Assembly: GCA_009869945.1 (NCBI GenBank)
Contig: WIXG01000092.1
Coordinates: 124,001 to 188,000 of the forward strand
DNA length: 64,000 bases
Origin: Mesaphorura yosii
Taxonomy: Eukaryota; Arthropoda; Collembola; Poduromorpha; Tullbergiidae
Reading direction: 5' to 3'
The notes under the pieces were generated by a model. That model ran no database searches and was not told the origin of the DNA. It saw only the letters and a program-made list of their open reading frames with translations. Positions within the stretch are counted from its first letter, which is position 1; each line of letters opens with the position of its first letter. A program made the translations under genes and the position numbers. Below, one piece after another: positions 23,314 through 35,800 of this stretch.

Positions 23314-26300
23314 TCACTGATCCTCTTTGCTCTGAGCCGATACCAAAAGCGGCAAATGCTTCACTTGACTTTGCCACTGCGCAGAAACTTGAAAGAACTT
23401 GACACCACTCCACTCAACCCCGTCCACCAACACTGGCAAGTAAAATATTTTGTTAACTCAATTATTCCCATTAAGTAAATCGGTCTGAATCCCACTTACA
23501 TTTGATTGGGAACTGCGATTTCGCAAGACAAACTAAGCGGGAAATTCCGTCCAGGCTCAAATTTTTCACATCTGACTCTCGCTCCTTCTTCTTGCCCAGT
23601 CTCATAACTAAATGGGATATGGCGAATAAATTAAAGCTAGAAGCCTCAAAAATACTAGTCGGACTTACTTTTCTGCTTCTTCTGCTCCTTCAACGTGTAC
23701 GTAACGTTCAAACCGTTGTCCAAGCTTCTTTGTATGTTGAGCGTGCGGAAGAAAGCCTTGATGGAGGACTTCACGTTCCCCTTCCAGTAATCGACTTGAA
23801 GTTCTTGAGGATCTTCCCTTGGCGAATGCGGCGGTGAAGGAGGAGAAGAGCTTAAATCTCCACCCTCTTGTATATCAATTGACGTTATCGCATATGCGAC
23901 ATTCAGCCTAACATCACTAATGAAAGGAACGAACACTTGTGACGACTCTTCATTGTCTTTGTACGTGATCATTGCTTCTGCAATTGGGAGGTTAATTATT
24001 TGTCTTCGCTCCGACGCAGCCTTCACGTAACTAATTATCCGTAGGGCGAATTCTTCTGGGTCTCCACGTTCCACGAATTCATTAAAACTCTGAGCGTAGA
24101 GTACATCACTGTGACAAAGCAGTCGCCAGACTGACCCACCAGCTGAAAATGCAGGAAATGCATATTAATAGAATGTCTTCATTGCTAAATCCATTTACAG
24201 CGTTTCTAGAAAAAAAATTCCAGAGCAGTTCTCACTTGAGTAAGGGACGTAGAGGAATGAAAAGAAAGTCTGCCAGTCATGAGGCTTAGATGTAAGTTGA
24301 GTGACATAGGCCCGTGTGATCCCACTCAGAAGAACCTACGATGGAAAAAGATGCACAAATTGGTATTCGATAACAACAGAGAAATGATACAATGTGCCTT
24401 CTCATATTTACTTCCGTTCCGGCGACAACAAAACAGGTCGGTGGCGGAGTTTTTGCATTGTTGTTACAGAATTTCTGAACTTTTCCAATCAAATGCGGAA
24501 GAGCCACGCGGAGATCATTTTCAGACTCAATGCCCAGCACTTTGACTCCGGAATCTGCCAACGCCGCAAAAATCCCTGCGCCAGGCCCTTCAAGCCACAC
24601 GAATACAACCAAGTCTGGAAAACTGTCATCTAAATATGGAGATACAGACGTTCATTAGTTCCACTATTAACTTTCAAATATGAGGTTTTAAAGGTAGCAA
24701 CCTGGTGGTAGAACTGCCTGTAACTGATCCGAAATTGACCCAAGTTTTGGCACGCGGACGGATTTCCCGTTGTTCACTTGAGGTGGAATGATTTGTGTGC
24801 TGTTTGAAATCACAACAGGAGTGGTGGCACTGGATCGAATGGCTGGGTTGGGAGATTTACCGGATTGTTGATCTGCATCGGTCAATGAATCAGAGTCCGC
24901 TTTATCATCCGAATTCACCGTAGGCATGACGTAGCCTGTCGGTCAATACAAAATACCCAATTTCTATTATTAATACCACTCTTCACACTCCAATTCTCCA
25001 TACCTTGATGTTGTTGGACTAGAGACTTTGATGATGCAAAGAAAGGGGGCAAAACTGGTTTCTTTGGATACGAGCCCATGGAAAGTGTGTCAGCGTCTGG
25101 CTCAGAATCTGAAAGACCTTCAAGTTCATCCAGGAACAGTTCATCGATATCACCGACGGGAACCCCACTCTTGGATTCGCTACGCTGGCCTTCCTCGCTT
25201 GCTTTGAACTTTCTTAGAAGATTGACAATTCTCTGCTTCAAATTCTACAAGAAAAAGCATTTAAAAGAACGAAAGAAGAAGAAGTCAATGAACTTAACAA
25301 TATGTCACAATCTTAAAACTTTACTTCCTCTCTTACTTACCCTGTTATGGGGTAACGATTTTGAGTTTTTTCTAATGATGACATCATCTGGCGGCGAATC
25401 GCTTGAATGTGAGGAGAAGTCGTCGTCGTCATCCGAGAAATCGTTGGTTATTGCTCTCGGTTTCCCTGCAGAGTCCGGAGGATTGATAGATGACATTTGA
25501 CGGAGCAATCCAGAAGCTTTCATATTGTTTGACAGAGGTAAAGTGAATAGGAAAATACAAAAAAGAGAGAGGGGAGTGCATAGATAAGATGAAATTTGAA
25601 GTAACCGACATTCCCTCAGATTGTCAAATGTACAAGACTGTCAAGCTGGCCATTTAAAAAATTCCAAACTCAAGCCGATGTCCAACAAGTTAATCATTCG
25701 CATTCTACTACTGGATTCCTTTCACTTTAGCACAAGATGTAATGTGCAAATGAGCTAAATGGAACCACTAAATTAATTGGTCAGTCAAAATTCAGGACCA
25801 AATGAGCAAAAAGTCGAGCATACGCGTAACTAATTAAGTGAGGGCTGCAGTGAAGGGCTCAAATCAGTATGTGAGAAATTGAGTCTCTAATTAACATGAT
25901 GCCTTAACTTCATTGGCAAATCTGGAAGTTCTAGTCAAATTCAAATCTAATCATTCAAGCAGATACTTTTATTGGGACATAGGCAGGCTAGATGGATGGA
26001 GAGAGAAAGACCACACAAGTTCGACAGGTTGAAAGGTACTACCATGCACATAAGAAGCTAGAGGGTTTCTTTGCTAATTAAGAGGCTCATGCAAAACACC
26101 GCAAGCAACGAACTCAATCTGACCCGAGAGACCTGTAATGTAAGTCGCATACCTTTGGATTTTCTGTCACCTTCAATGTCATCAACTGGGTGCGATGAGA
26201 TTCCCAAAATCGTAACTTTGGCTACTGTGACAATGTTCTCCTTGTTGCCACCTTCAGGTCCCAAAAGTCCTAGTTCTAGGTCCATGCTTCGTTGAATGAC

Positions 26301-26953
26301 CTGAAACAGGAAAATGATTCGAGATCGAGATTGACTTTGGAATATGACCATTCACTCACCATGGCCATGTCAATTGTTCCTTCAGCAAGGGTCTTGTAAC
26401 CTAAAATCGTACGGTTTTTGTACTTCTTTCTTCGCTGAAGCGTGACAAACAGACGATTTTCTTCCCTTTTTAGGAAATGAGGATACTAGAAAGCAAAAAT
26501 TAAACAATCATTACTGTTGCATAATTTCGCAGTTGGCGACAAATTTTAAAGCGACTAGTTAAGTACCTGAAGTGAGAAATGCAATTCCAGCTCTGTATCA
26601 GTCAGTCCATTTGGTGATAGGATAATTTCACTGGATCGGAGAGTTCGCCTCGAGCCAGCCATTTTGACAGCGATGACAACGGAGCTCACATCACTGGACA
26701 CGAGAGGCCGAAGCACAACCAGACGAGTTAGAGTTAGCGTGCATAATCTTGGTATACAATTGGAGGGAGTTCTGTCCACTTCCCACGACGAGAATAATTT
26801 CATTGGAACTGGTTTGCCTGACTGACCAGACGAAAATCCACCCGCTTGACCAGTGGCAGTGCCTCCAGCAAACTGCTGCTGCGCTGGCACGCCAGGAGTG
26901 GCACCGGAACCCGCATTGCTACTTGCTCCTGCACTTTTGATTCTTTCAGACAT
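23314..26953 (-). CDS. PACS: Phosphofurin acidic cluster sorting protein (PACS1/2 orthologue)
   Basis: Cytosolic sorting adaptor linking acidic-cluster cargo (furin type) to AP-1 and ER-mitochondria traffic; arthropods usually have one gene. About a dozen minus-strand exons. The ATG at 26953 is chosen because MSERIKSAG precedes a Gly/Ala/Gln linker and then the cargo-binding region: [75 protein letters not shown]. Next are the acidic Ser cluster [17 protein letters not shown] and [17 protein letters not shown]. The C-terminal region has [40 protein letters not shown], the block [20 protein letters not shown] and finally [19 protein letters not shown]. The stop is at 23316-23314. Order and content match the full family. 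Confidence 0.93.
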
Positions 26954-28520
26954 TTTGAAAGGATCACTGTAATCTCTTTTAGGAAGAACGTCGATCTTCA
27001 CCCGCAGTGATTGTTCAGTAGCGGTTTAAGGACTTTGTTACTTCAATAATCTCTCGTTTTCTCGTAATCAATTAAACTAGACCATTTTGTGGGGTAGAAG
27101 AGGTGGTCGGTCATCACTTAACGCCAGAGGTAATCTAGACAGACATCAGTCAGTTTCAAATAAGAGAAGTTCAATATCAAATTCACAATTAATTGCGACT
27201 GAACTACCTACCATTCGAGGGTGGCTGTGGATGGGTTTCCAGATTGTTCTCATTAGTTGAGCCAATGCCTTCTTGAAGTTGATTAAAATTACACTTACAC
27301 GGAATTGTTGGCGTAGGAACTGACTACGACGATCCACGGCCGAGTCCGAGTTGGTTCATACGACTTCTTCCGTTCAGTTGCCAGTCGCCACAATCTCCTC
27401 CCATTACTTCGTGATATGCTAGCAGCCTGCTGTCACGAACAAAGGTAGCCTTTTGTAAATATTTCCAATTTTCCGCAATAAATTGTGGCCAGTGACCGAC
27501 CGCATTGCACTAATCTAATAAGGCTAAATTGATCTGGATAAAATGCGCCGCACCGCTGCGCGTTCACTGGCCGATACTGAACGCTTCCTACCCTACACTT
27601 TAAGCTTCTAAGTTATCATGTGTTCTTTGTGCTTGCGCTTTTGTTTTGTTATTATTTTTAACTTCATACTTGACTCATTCAATATTACTTACCTCTTTTC
27701 CTTTATTCGTCGTTTGATCTCGTTGCGTGCTATCAATCACGTATTTGATTACATGGTCGTACCTCCTCCTCGTCACTTTGCATACTTGAAGCCAGGTTAA
27801 TGCGACTATTATCAAATGACTGTTTGTATTATAAAACTGATATGCGTCAGTGAAGCTGTATTTACTTTAGCCAGGAGAGAAGTTATATATATTCATTGGA
27901 TGCAATCAATACTACTGGCTCTCAACACAGGCTCGGCAGCCAGGCACAGAGAAGAGCGCTCTCAGCGTGATGTGAGTCACAACAGAGCTCAGCTCATTCA
28001 GTCAATAGACAAAATAATAACACACCCCACCGAGAGTGGTTGCGATGTACGCGTACAATCGTACAAGTACGCATCAGTCGTTTCAAGGATTTTGCTCGGT
28101 TGCAAATAGAATTAGGAAGTTCCTGTCGTCGGCTTCGGCTCTTCAAAGAGCGGTGAGCGTGCCTCTCCTCGCCTTGGCCAGAGAATTGCAAATTCTGGCA
28201 GATGATGCGAAATGCAATGGTCAGGAATGCGAGTTATGCGAGTGTTGTGCAATCGAGTGGTCTGCGACGTACGGAGTGCCGGATGCTGTTTCAGTTCCAG
28301 TTTGCTTCTTTCTGTGTTGCAATTTCATTCGCATGATAAGCTGTCTGTAGTCGTAAATTCGACAGATGTGTGATCCTGATTGCCTTGACGGTCAAATGGC
28401 AAAAGCAATTCAGGAAAGGGATAATTTATTGTTGAATAGAAGTATCCCAGATTTTATTAACCGTTAAATCACAGGTAACAGTAACAGTCGCCAATACAAT
28501 CGCAGTCGTCTTCTCAGCAT
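26954..28520. other. Intergenic: PACS upstream region and CIAO3 3' UTR
   Basis: A likely 5' UTR acceptor (GATTACAG) lies some 13 nt before the PACS ATG, so PACS has at least one non-coding upstream exon here. Minus-strand poly(A) signals for CIAO3 (TTTATT at 28453-28458 and 28425-28430) lie close to its stop. Short frames at 27546-28350 lack support. Confidence 0.5.
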
Positions 28521-30571
28521 TTACCACTTAATGCCCATGTTCGGCAGCTTCTCAATTGCGTGGAATTGAGTGTAAAGGGTTGCCTGATACGCCTCAGAAT
28601 CCAGGGTTCCTAAAACTTGTAAAATCCTTTGTATGGAAGGGTCGTCTTCTGCTGCCAAGGGCAAGTCCCGATACTTTTCCAATAGTTTGAAAGACAAATC
28701 TCGCGACTGGTTCTTCTCTGTGGAACTTCGGCTTTGAGCCCCGCCGTTCATGCAGCCTAAACTCAGAATATAAAAAAAGTTGCCTAATACGGGTTCACGC
28801 ATACGCGTTTAAAAATCATAATTCGGATGCGGCACCTGTCGGACAGGCCATGATTTCGATATAGTGAGGAAGTTGCGATGCCAAAGATTTCGTCTTCAAT
28901 TTCCGGACAAGAGTTTGGATATTTCTGAACCCGGTAGCAATACAAAATCTGAAGACCTCGCCATTCTCGTTCAGACTGGCTTCCCAAATATCAGGATTTC
29001 TAAGTGGTCGAAATGAGAATGCTCTTGTAACCTTGTCTTGGCTAAGAAAGAAGTACAGGAAAGAGAATGAATGCTCTTACCGTCCTTGACTCCAAACAAC
29101 TTCATCGATGTCCTTATTGTACCGATTTTTTGCAACCGATCTGAGCACAAATTCTGCGTAGCCTCCAGACCCGGAACCATAGTGGGACATTAAGGAATAA
29201 TTCGACCCATCACCACTGCCCGGGACTGGAAAGAGGTTTTCGAGGTTGTGACGTTCAAACTCAGGTAGTGGCTTGCCCACAATTTCAAGTATCTGCTCAA
29301 TTTCTACTGGCGTTATAACGCTGTCGACTTCCCTCACTCGATAGTTTGGGAGGAAAAAGTCTTCTCTACTCGATTCCAATTTTCGATCAAAACAAGACAT
29401 CAGCGATACGTGATAAATTTCGTCTGGAGTCCGATTAATTGCGTTGGAGTGAACTAATTTGATTAGAGAACCCATAATTTGCTGTGCCGACTTTACACGG
29501 GAAATATACGGTAGCGAATGGCCGTGTAACTTTTCCGCGTAACAAATCCAACCTGAGGAGTGAAGATGAGCCCAGTTACACAGTACGTACTATCACCACT
29601 TATCGAAAGCGCCAGTTGAACTTACCAGGACATATGCCAGACAGGATTGGACTCATTTTGTCGCCACTAGTCTTTTGCTTTTCAAAATGCTGGAGAAATT
29701 CGTTTTTACTTTCTAGCAGAGACAAATTTTCCGCAACAGTTGTGGTAGTTACTTTGTCAGCACCAAGATGAATGAATAAACCTGCGCAACCACAGTGTCC
29801 AGGAGGACCATAATAATGACACTGCATTGAAAATTGCTCAAATTTGGCAAACGTATTGCTCACCCGCCAATCGTTCAGCTGCTTCCCGTGGGGTTAGGTT
29901 GAATTTTTCAGCTAAAGATAAAACCGCTTGAACTCCCATTGAAACAATGCACAAGGTGGGTGACTCTCCTTGTAGTGACTCCTTGAATCAGTCACAAGTT
30001 CGTTTAATGCCTTAATATGGATCTTTAAGTCCTGGCCTAAACTTACCTTTGAAAGCTTATTGCGCTCCAGCACTTTAAGTAATTCTTCCGGTCCTTGCTG
30101 GGAAATCAGCACACTTTCAGCTGACGTAACACAACCACTGCAGGCCAGACAGTCACTCAATGTAACGCTCACTTTCGGAAGCGGTTCTCGAACGTTCTGT
30201 CCACAAATAGCAAATTGCATGCAAGAATTTGATTTGACCAATCAATACGCGGGCGCGTGCTGCGGCCTGTAACACGTTAATAATTAAGTGAGGCACTGAA
30301 AATCACTTACGTCTTTGGTCTGATTATACGATCCATCATCGTCTAATTCAATCCTGATTTTTGAAACGGAGGTTGAGGTTCCATTCTGAGGTTCTTGAGC
30401 TTCTTTCTGAACTGGCTTAATACATTCCTATACATAAACATAATAATTAAGCTTGACGAACCATAGTGTTTAATGATTCTGGAAGGCCGGTACCTGGGAA
30501 GGAGATATGAAGTCGTCGAGGTCCGTCAGTTTTAGAATACTGCTGAAACCACCACCAGACTGGCCGGACAT
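28521..30571 (-). CDS. CIAO3: Cytosolic iron-sulfur assembly component 3 (NARFL/Nar1)
   Basis: Hydrogenase-like Fe-S protein that passes clusters from the early CIA scaffold to the CIA targeting complex. Minus strand, about nine exons. The start at 30571 reads [20 protein letters not shown], then ISPSQECIKPVQ (first cluster Cys). The N-terminal 4Fe-4S motif is [16 protein letters not shown]-cluster-like cysteines are seen in [18 protein letters not shown] and [12 protein letters not shown] (the last across an intron). Other blocks: [52 protein letters not shown]. The extreme C-terminus LPNMGIKW ends in Trp, the conserved targeting-complex-type ending of the family. Divergent from MLST8. Confidence 0.95.
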
Positions 30572-30924
30572 TTTTGTCTGTTGATAAATTGGGTCGTTCA
30601 AGAAATCAGCTATTTTATCTTAGCCTTATGTTTTACTGCTTACTACTCACCTTAATTGATTGCCAGCCTTAATTCTTACTTCACGATAATTGTTTGAAGC
30701 ACGGCAGCACGTCTTAACTTTCTGAGAATTCTTAACTTTAACTAGCTTTGTGAAGTGATAAAAAATTATACCTCTCACGTTTCACAAAAACCGTCTATTT
30801 TCAGAAAGTGCAGTCCAATTGCCGCCTTCCTTTCAGTTTCGAAAATGACTCGGGTCTCATCTGATTCCTAGAGAATTGTATACTAATACAAGATTTTAAT
30901 TTTAGACTCTTGTCCAGTTAATTA
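30572..30924. promoter_or_regulatory. Compact divergent promoter, CIAO3 / MLST8
   Basis: Only 353 bp separate the two start codons, so both core promoters and leaders are packed here. No clear TATA box is placed for either gene. Confidence 0.6.
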
Positions 30925-32693
30925 ATGGGGGTGACAAACGGAGATCCGTCGGTTGCCGAGTTTAATGAGGAGGAAGCTGCGTCGGGTGTGTCAGGCAGCA
31001 ATGTGACTGCTGCTGCTGGAGGGAATGTGGGAGAGACAATTCTGGCCACGGCTGGCTACGACGTGAGTTCTGTTCTTTCTCGTGTGATTTGTCTTTGACC
31101 AGCGTTAATTCGTTAATTGTGCTTCTCACTGTTTCAGCACACCATAAAACTCTGGCAGATAAATAGTGCCCTGTGTGTGAAGACGTTCCAGCATCCAGAT
31201 TCCCAAGTAAATGATCTATGCATAACACCAGATCGGAAATTGATTGCTGCTGCAGGTAAAATCAGTAAAATGTTGCATGACAAGATAAACTCCAACTTGA
31301 TAGTGTGTCCACTTATCAGGCTATCAGCATATTCGAATTTACGACGTGCATGGCACGAGTCAGACCCCGTCCTTGAACTTCGAGGGACTCACAAAGAACG
31401 TAATTTGATGTAAGCACAATTATGTTGGATTGACATTAAAGACGGTTTTGTTTCGATTCTAAATTGAAGGTAACTTCGCTTGGGTTCAATAAGGACGGGC
31501 AGTGGATGTTTTCGGGCGGAGAAGGTCAATGCATAATATATTTTAGGATTTTTACAAGCGACCGAGTGCTTTCTAATCATTTCGTAATTGTAGACTGCTC
31601 TGCGCGTATTTGGGACATGAGAACTGCCACCCCACAATGTCAGAAGGTTTTCCAGGTACATATCTTTATTCAGGTGAATGCTCTATGGCGCTATTTGTAT
31701 CTGAAATGATATGGTTTCCAGACGCATAAATCGCCAATCACATGTGCGGTTTTACACCCAAACCAAGCGGAACTTGTTATATCAGACCTTTCTGGATGTA
31801 TTCACGTGTGGGACTTGAGAAATGACAAGAATTTCCAGAATGTAAAACCTTTCAAGTATAGATTTCCGCCCATGTGTTTTGTTAATTGGCTTATGTAATT
31901 GTTCACTTTGCAGATCCCGGATCAGAACTCTTCAACGCCTGTGCAACACGTGAGTTGGCGTTATTTTTAGTTATTTCAAATGCAAAGGTCGATGAATTGC
32001 TGATCTGATAGTAAAAATTATCTCTCAGTGCTGCATTGATCCGGCCGGTCGTTTCTTGGCTGCATGTAACAATAAGGGAGATTGTTATGTATGGAGCTTG
32101 GAAGGTAGGAAATTGTGATTTAGGAAAGTTGAGAGATAAATATGTTTATGAATTATGAATTCATGGTTTTAGACAGCGAACGTGAGAGTATGAAGTTGAG
32201 TCCTTTCCATAGAATGAATGTACACAAGAGATACGTTTTAAAGTGCAGGTTTTCGCCTGATTCCAGGTTAGTCTCATTTACGGTAGTTATTTAGACAAGA
32301 GTAGTATTTAGTGCAAGAGTCAATGCCATCGTGTAATTTGGTGATTTGTATTTTTCAGTCTTCTGGTGACAACTTCAGATAACAGTGCCAAGGTGTGGAG
32401 GATGTCGGACTTCACGCTGAAAAATAACTTAGAATGTGCTGGGCAGCGTTGGGTTTGGGATTGCGCATTTACAAGTGATAGTCAGTATCTTCTAACAGGT
32501 GAGTCTTGAGTCTTTTGACGGTCTTGAATCTCTTGAAGGTCAATTTTTCAATTACATTGCCCATTTCTTTCATAAAGCATCATCGGACAATCTTTCGAGG
32601 CTTTGGAGTTTGGAAACTGGCATAGTCTCCAGAACTTTAAATGGACATCAGAAGCCTTTGACTTGCGTCGCGTACCGCGATTTAAGTCTGTAG
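30925..32693 (+). CDS. MLST8: MLST8 / LST8 (G-beta-like), TOR complex WD40 subunit
   Basis: Seven-bladed WD40 protein that binds and stabilises the TOR kinase domain in TORC1 and TORC2. About nine short exons and roughly 340 residues. The first exon (30925-31062) adds a Gly/Ala-rich leader of about 38 residues before the conserved ILATAGYD. Blades seen in order: HTIKLWQINSALCVKTFQHP; DSQVNDLCITPDRKLIAAAG with HIRIYDVH; VTSLGFNKDGQWMFSGGED, CSARIWDMR; HKSPITCAVLHPNQAELVIS, GCIHVWDLR; CCIDPAGRFLAACNNKGDCY; VLKCRFSPDSSLLVTTSDNS with KVWRMSDF; QRWVWDCAFTSDSQYLLTAS; SRLWSLETG and HQKPLTCVAYRD. The leader is longer than in human MLST8, and an internal start cannot be excluded. Confidence 0.95.
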
Positions 32694-32837
32694 GATGCGA
32701 AGTCACGAGTCACCACTTCCTAATTCATGTTTATAGAACGCACTATAAACTATAACAAATACGTCACCAATTCCGGAATCCGCGTTATGATATTTGTGAT
32801 ACTTCTTTACTGTTCCTTACTTCGACATTAATTGCTA

Positions 32838-35800
32838 TTACAGTTCTGTTGTTTCTAAATGCTTTTTTAGAATTAGACAAGTATTGCTATCTATTCTGTT
32901 GTTGTACACGAGATTCTTATGGAACGTTCTGTTCAAGTCGTTCTTGCGCTTGAGTTCTTTCTCTGACCCAACGAAGCTTCTCAGGTGACTGGAAGGGGAA
33001 GACGAAGACACCGCGTTTTCGTCAAGCGAGTCGCGAGTTTCTGAGTTTTCACTGCAAAAGAATAACTGAATGAGTAAATAAAGGCTACGCAGTTGTGGTT
33101 TGTGGAGTCAAAAGCCATAAAACATGACTCACCTCATCGAATCTTCTTTGTACCAAGTGTTATGGTACGCCTGCATCCAGATGGGATTCGAGCCCTCCGT
33201 GGAGTGGACATTTGTGTTGGGAATTGTCCCCGTCGTGATTCGGGGTGGATTCGTTGAACACGAGTTCGATCCTACACAGACAGAAATCGGAGTCATGAGG
33301 CCGAATTGAGGCAACAAGTTTTCGCTGTTTTACCGTATGAGTTGGCTGTGGCAGCTTTAAGCTGTCTCTGGAACTTGGCCCGTTGCGCAAAGCACAAAGA
33401 CACAACCACGAACAGAAGCACCGTAAGAAATATTGCGCTTCCGGATGCGTACACAATCACAATGTTCCTGCTTTCCGAGTGCTCCTTCGCAGGGAGCAGG
33501 GGAAGTGTGGCGGCTTCTGTGTCAACCACGTTGAATTCTAAATATGCAAGGACACAGTGGTTGAATTTCTAAAATATACTAGACTAAAAACTGTAAAAAC
33601 TGAATGGGCAATGGACGAACCTTTGAAGAGTCCGTCGAGTTCTTCGATGTTCAAGTCAATCAGTCGCAGGGCCTCGTACACGTCCATGACCAAATTCTTC
33701 TCGGGGTGAACAAAGTGTATGAGGAAGCATGTCTTCGTCTTGTCGACGGATCCATCCTTGTGCTGGTGGAACTTGAAGCTCAGGTCGACGTTCACAATCA
33801 CGCCAGTCACGTTACTTAGCGTCTGCACAAACTCATTCACGCGTTTTCGGATGTCGGCCGGGTTTTGTCGCACAACCACCCTGATTTTTTGGTCGTCCCG
33901 TAAGAGATAGACGAGTGCTTTCGCCCTGTCGTAGTGTCCAGCTCTGTCTGTGGCCTGTACAGTGATGAGAAAGTGCCCTTTCATGTTCGGCTGCGGATCG
34001 AATCCAAGTGAAACAGTCCCCGTCTCGTTGTTCAGCTGAAACAAAGCTTCATTGTTGCTGAGATGATTCAATCCATCGGAAAGTAAGATCATTATCGGAT
34101 GCACTATCGAGTAGGAAATCTCGTCGTCAAAGTCATCGTCCTCCGCAATCACATTCATGAATTCAGTCCCAAAGTCTGTCGATGTGGACACTCCTCCACT
34201 GAACACTTTCTGCACAAATCTGGACGAATCGAAAAGAGACGACTCGGATTAATTATGTAACTTCACACTTGCAGTACCCTTTCTGTAGTCCTACCTTGGA
34301 GCTGAATCATTTTCATCGGTGACAAAGATATTGACTGTCAGGATTGATATGTCCCTTCCGGAGGGACTGCCAGTCAATGCACAATCTTCCGTAGCAGCAA
34401 TTTTCAAGGTGTAATTGGACACTTTCTCCCGATCCAGCCTGACTTTGGTGGAAATGAAGTGCTGAAGCGGATCCACGGCGAAAATTTTCGACGAGTTGCT
34501 AGAATCGGGAAGAACGAAGTAGCAAACTTGCGCCGCCTTTGCATCGTCATCGTCAATGTCGTCGAGGTCAACAGTTTCTGGCAGCTGAAATCGCTCGCTG
34601 AGTGCAGGCGCATTTTCTGGACCATAAGAGAAACATTGAGGATCCCTGTGTTGCGTGGAAATTAGCGGAGGAAGCCTCACCTGTGAAATTAATTGTAAAA
34701 GTGGATACGCTGAACTGCGGTTTGTGGTCATCCACGTTTGTCACAATCAGCGTCAAGTCCAAGTCTGTTGAAAGCGGGATTGGAGTGCCCAAGTCGTAAG
34801 CTTCGACTCGTATCTGATAAATCTTTTGTCTCTCCCGGTCCAAAGGTTCTTTCAGCGATAGAACTCCATTGATTTCATGAATATCGAAAGACCTCCAGTG
34901 ACCTGCCAGGTCCTTCCGCATTCGATATCGCACTAAACCATTCAGGCCGATGTCGTCATCAACGCCTCGCACTATCAACAGAGTGGAACCCACCGATGTA
35001 TTCTGTTCAGAAAATACAATAAATGGTGTTGAGTACACCTGCATTAAGAAGCCTGTGCTCTATCGCATTACCTCTGCAATTTTCAACGTTGTATTCTGCC
35101 GAGGAAATAAAATTCTTGGTGGGGAATCCTAAAAACGAGACCATCACATTGACACTTGGGCAGTTTAAGACCTTACGTAACTTACGTTAGTATCAGTAAC
35201 TTCAATGTGCTGTTCCGCGTCCACGGCGTTGGATGGTCGTCCAGAATCTCTAGCCTGTGCATCGGAAAAGCCGTAATGGTCAATTTAATTGTATGTTCGT
35301 TCAGAAAGTCACGTAACCCGTTTGACGTTAGCTAACTCACCTCAATCACAAGTGTGTAATTTCCAAAGAAGCCTTTCAATGCCCTTGCCGGTAGGACTTT
35401 TGCCACATTCTTTCCCTGCTCCAGTTTGAATAGATTCAGATCATTTCCTCCTTTAATTTTGAACGAAATCCACGAGTTTGGAGTGTCAGGGTCATCCCGA
35501 TCGAGAGCCCGAACAGTGGTTATCACTCCTTCGTGGAACTCCGACACAGAAACTTTAGTTTTCAACTGCTCTGTGTCAAACTCGGGAACTTCGTCGTTGC
35601 TGTCCAGCACTTTGACCGCTATCTGTAAAGTGCCAGAACATGAAACTCGTATTAGTACGACTAGACAGGTCAGAGTTCATCAGCGTCTGGATCTCACCTG
35701 CTTAAAGTCACTTCTGCTCTCACCGACGCTGTATCCGTATCGGTAGTTGTCGAACGCCTGAACAACCAACACATACGACGAAGTTTCTTCTCTGTCCAGC

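Noticed and set aside
28036-28350. 104-codon plus-strand frame with a hydrophobic Cys-rich end
   Set aside because: No supporting splice sites, no known family; lies in the PACS/CIAO3 gap where UTRs are expected.
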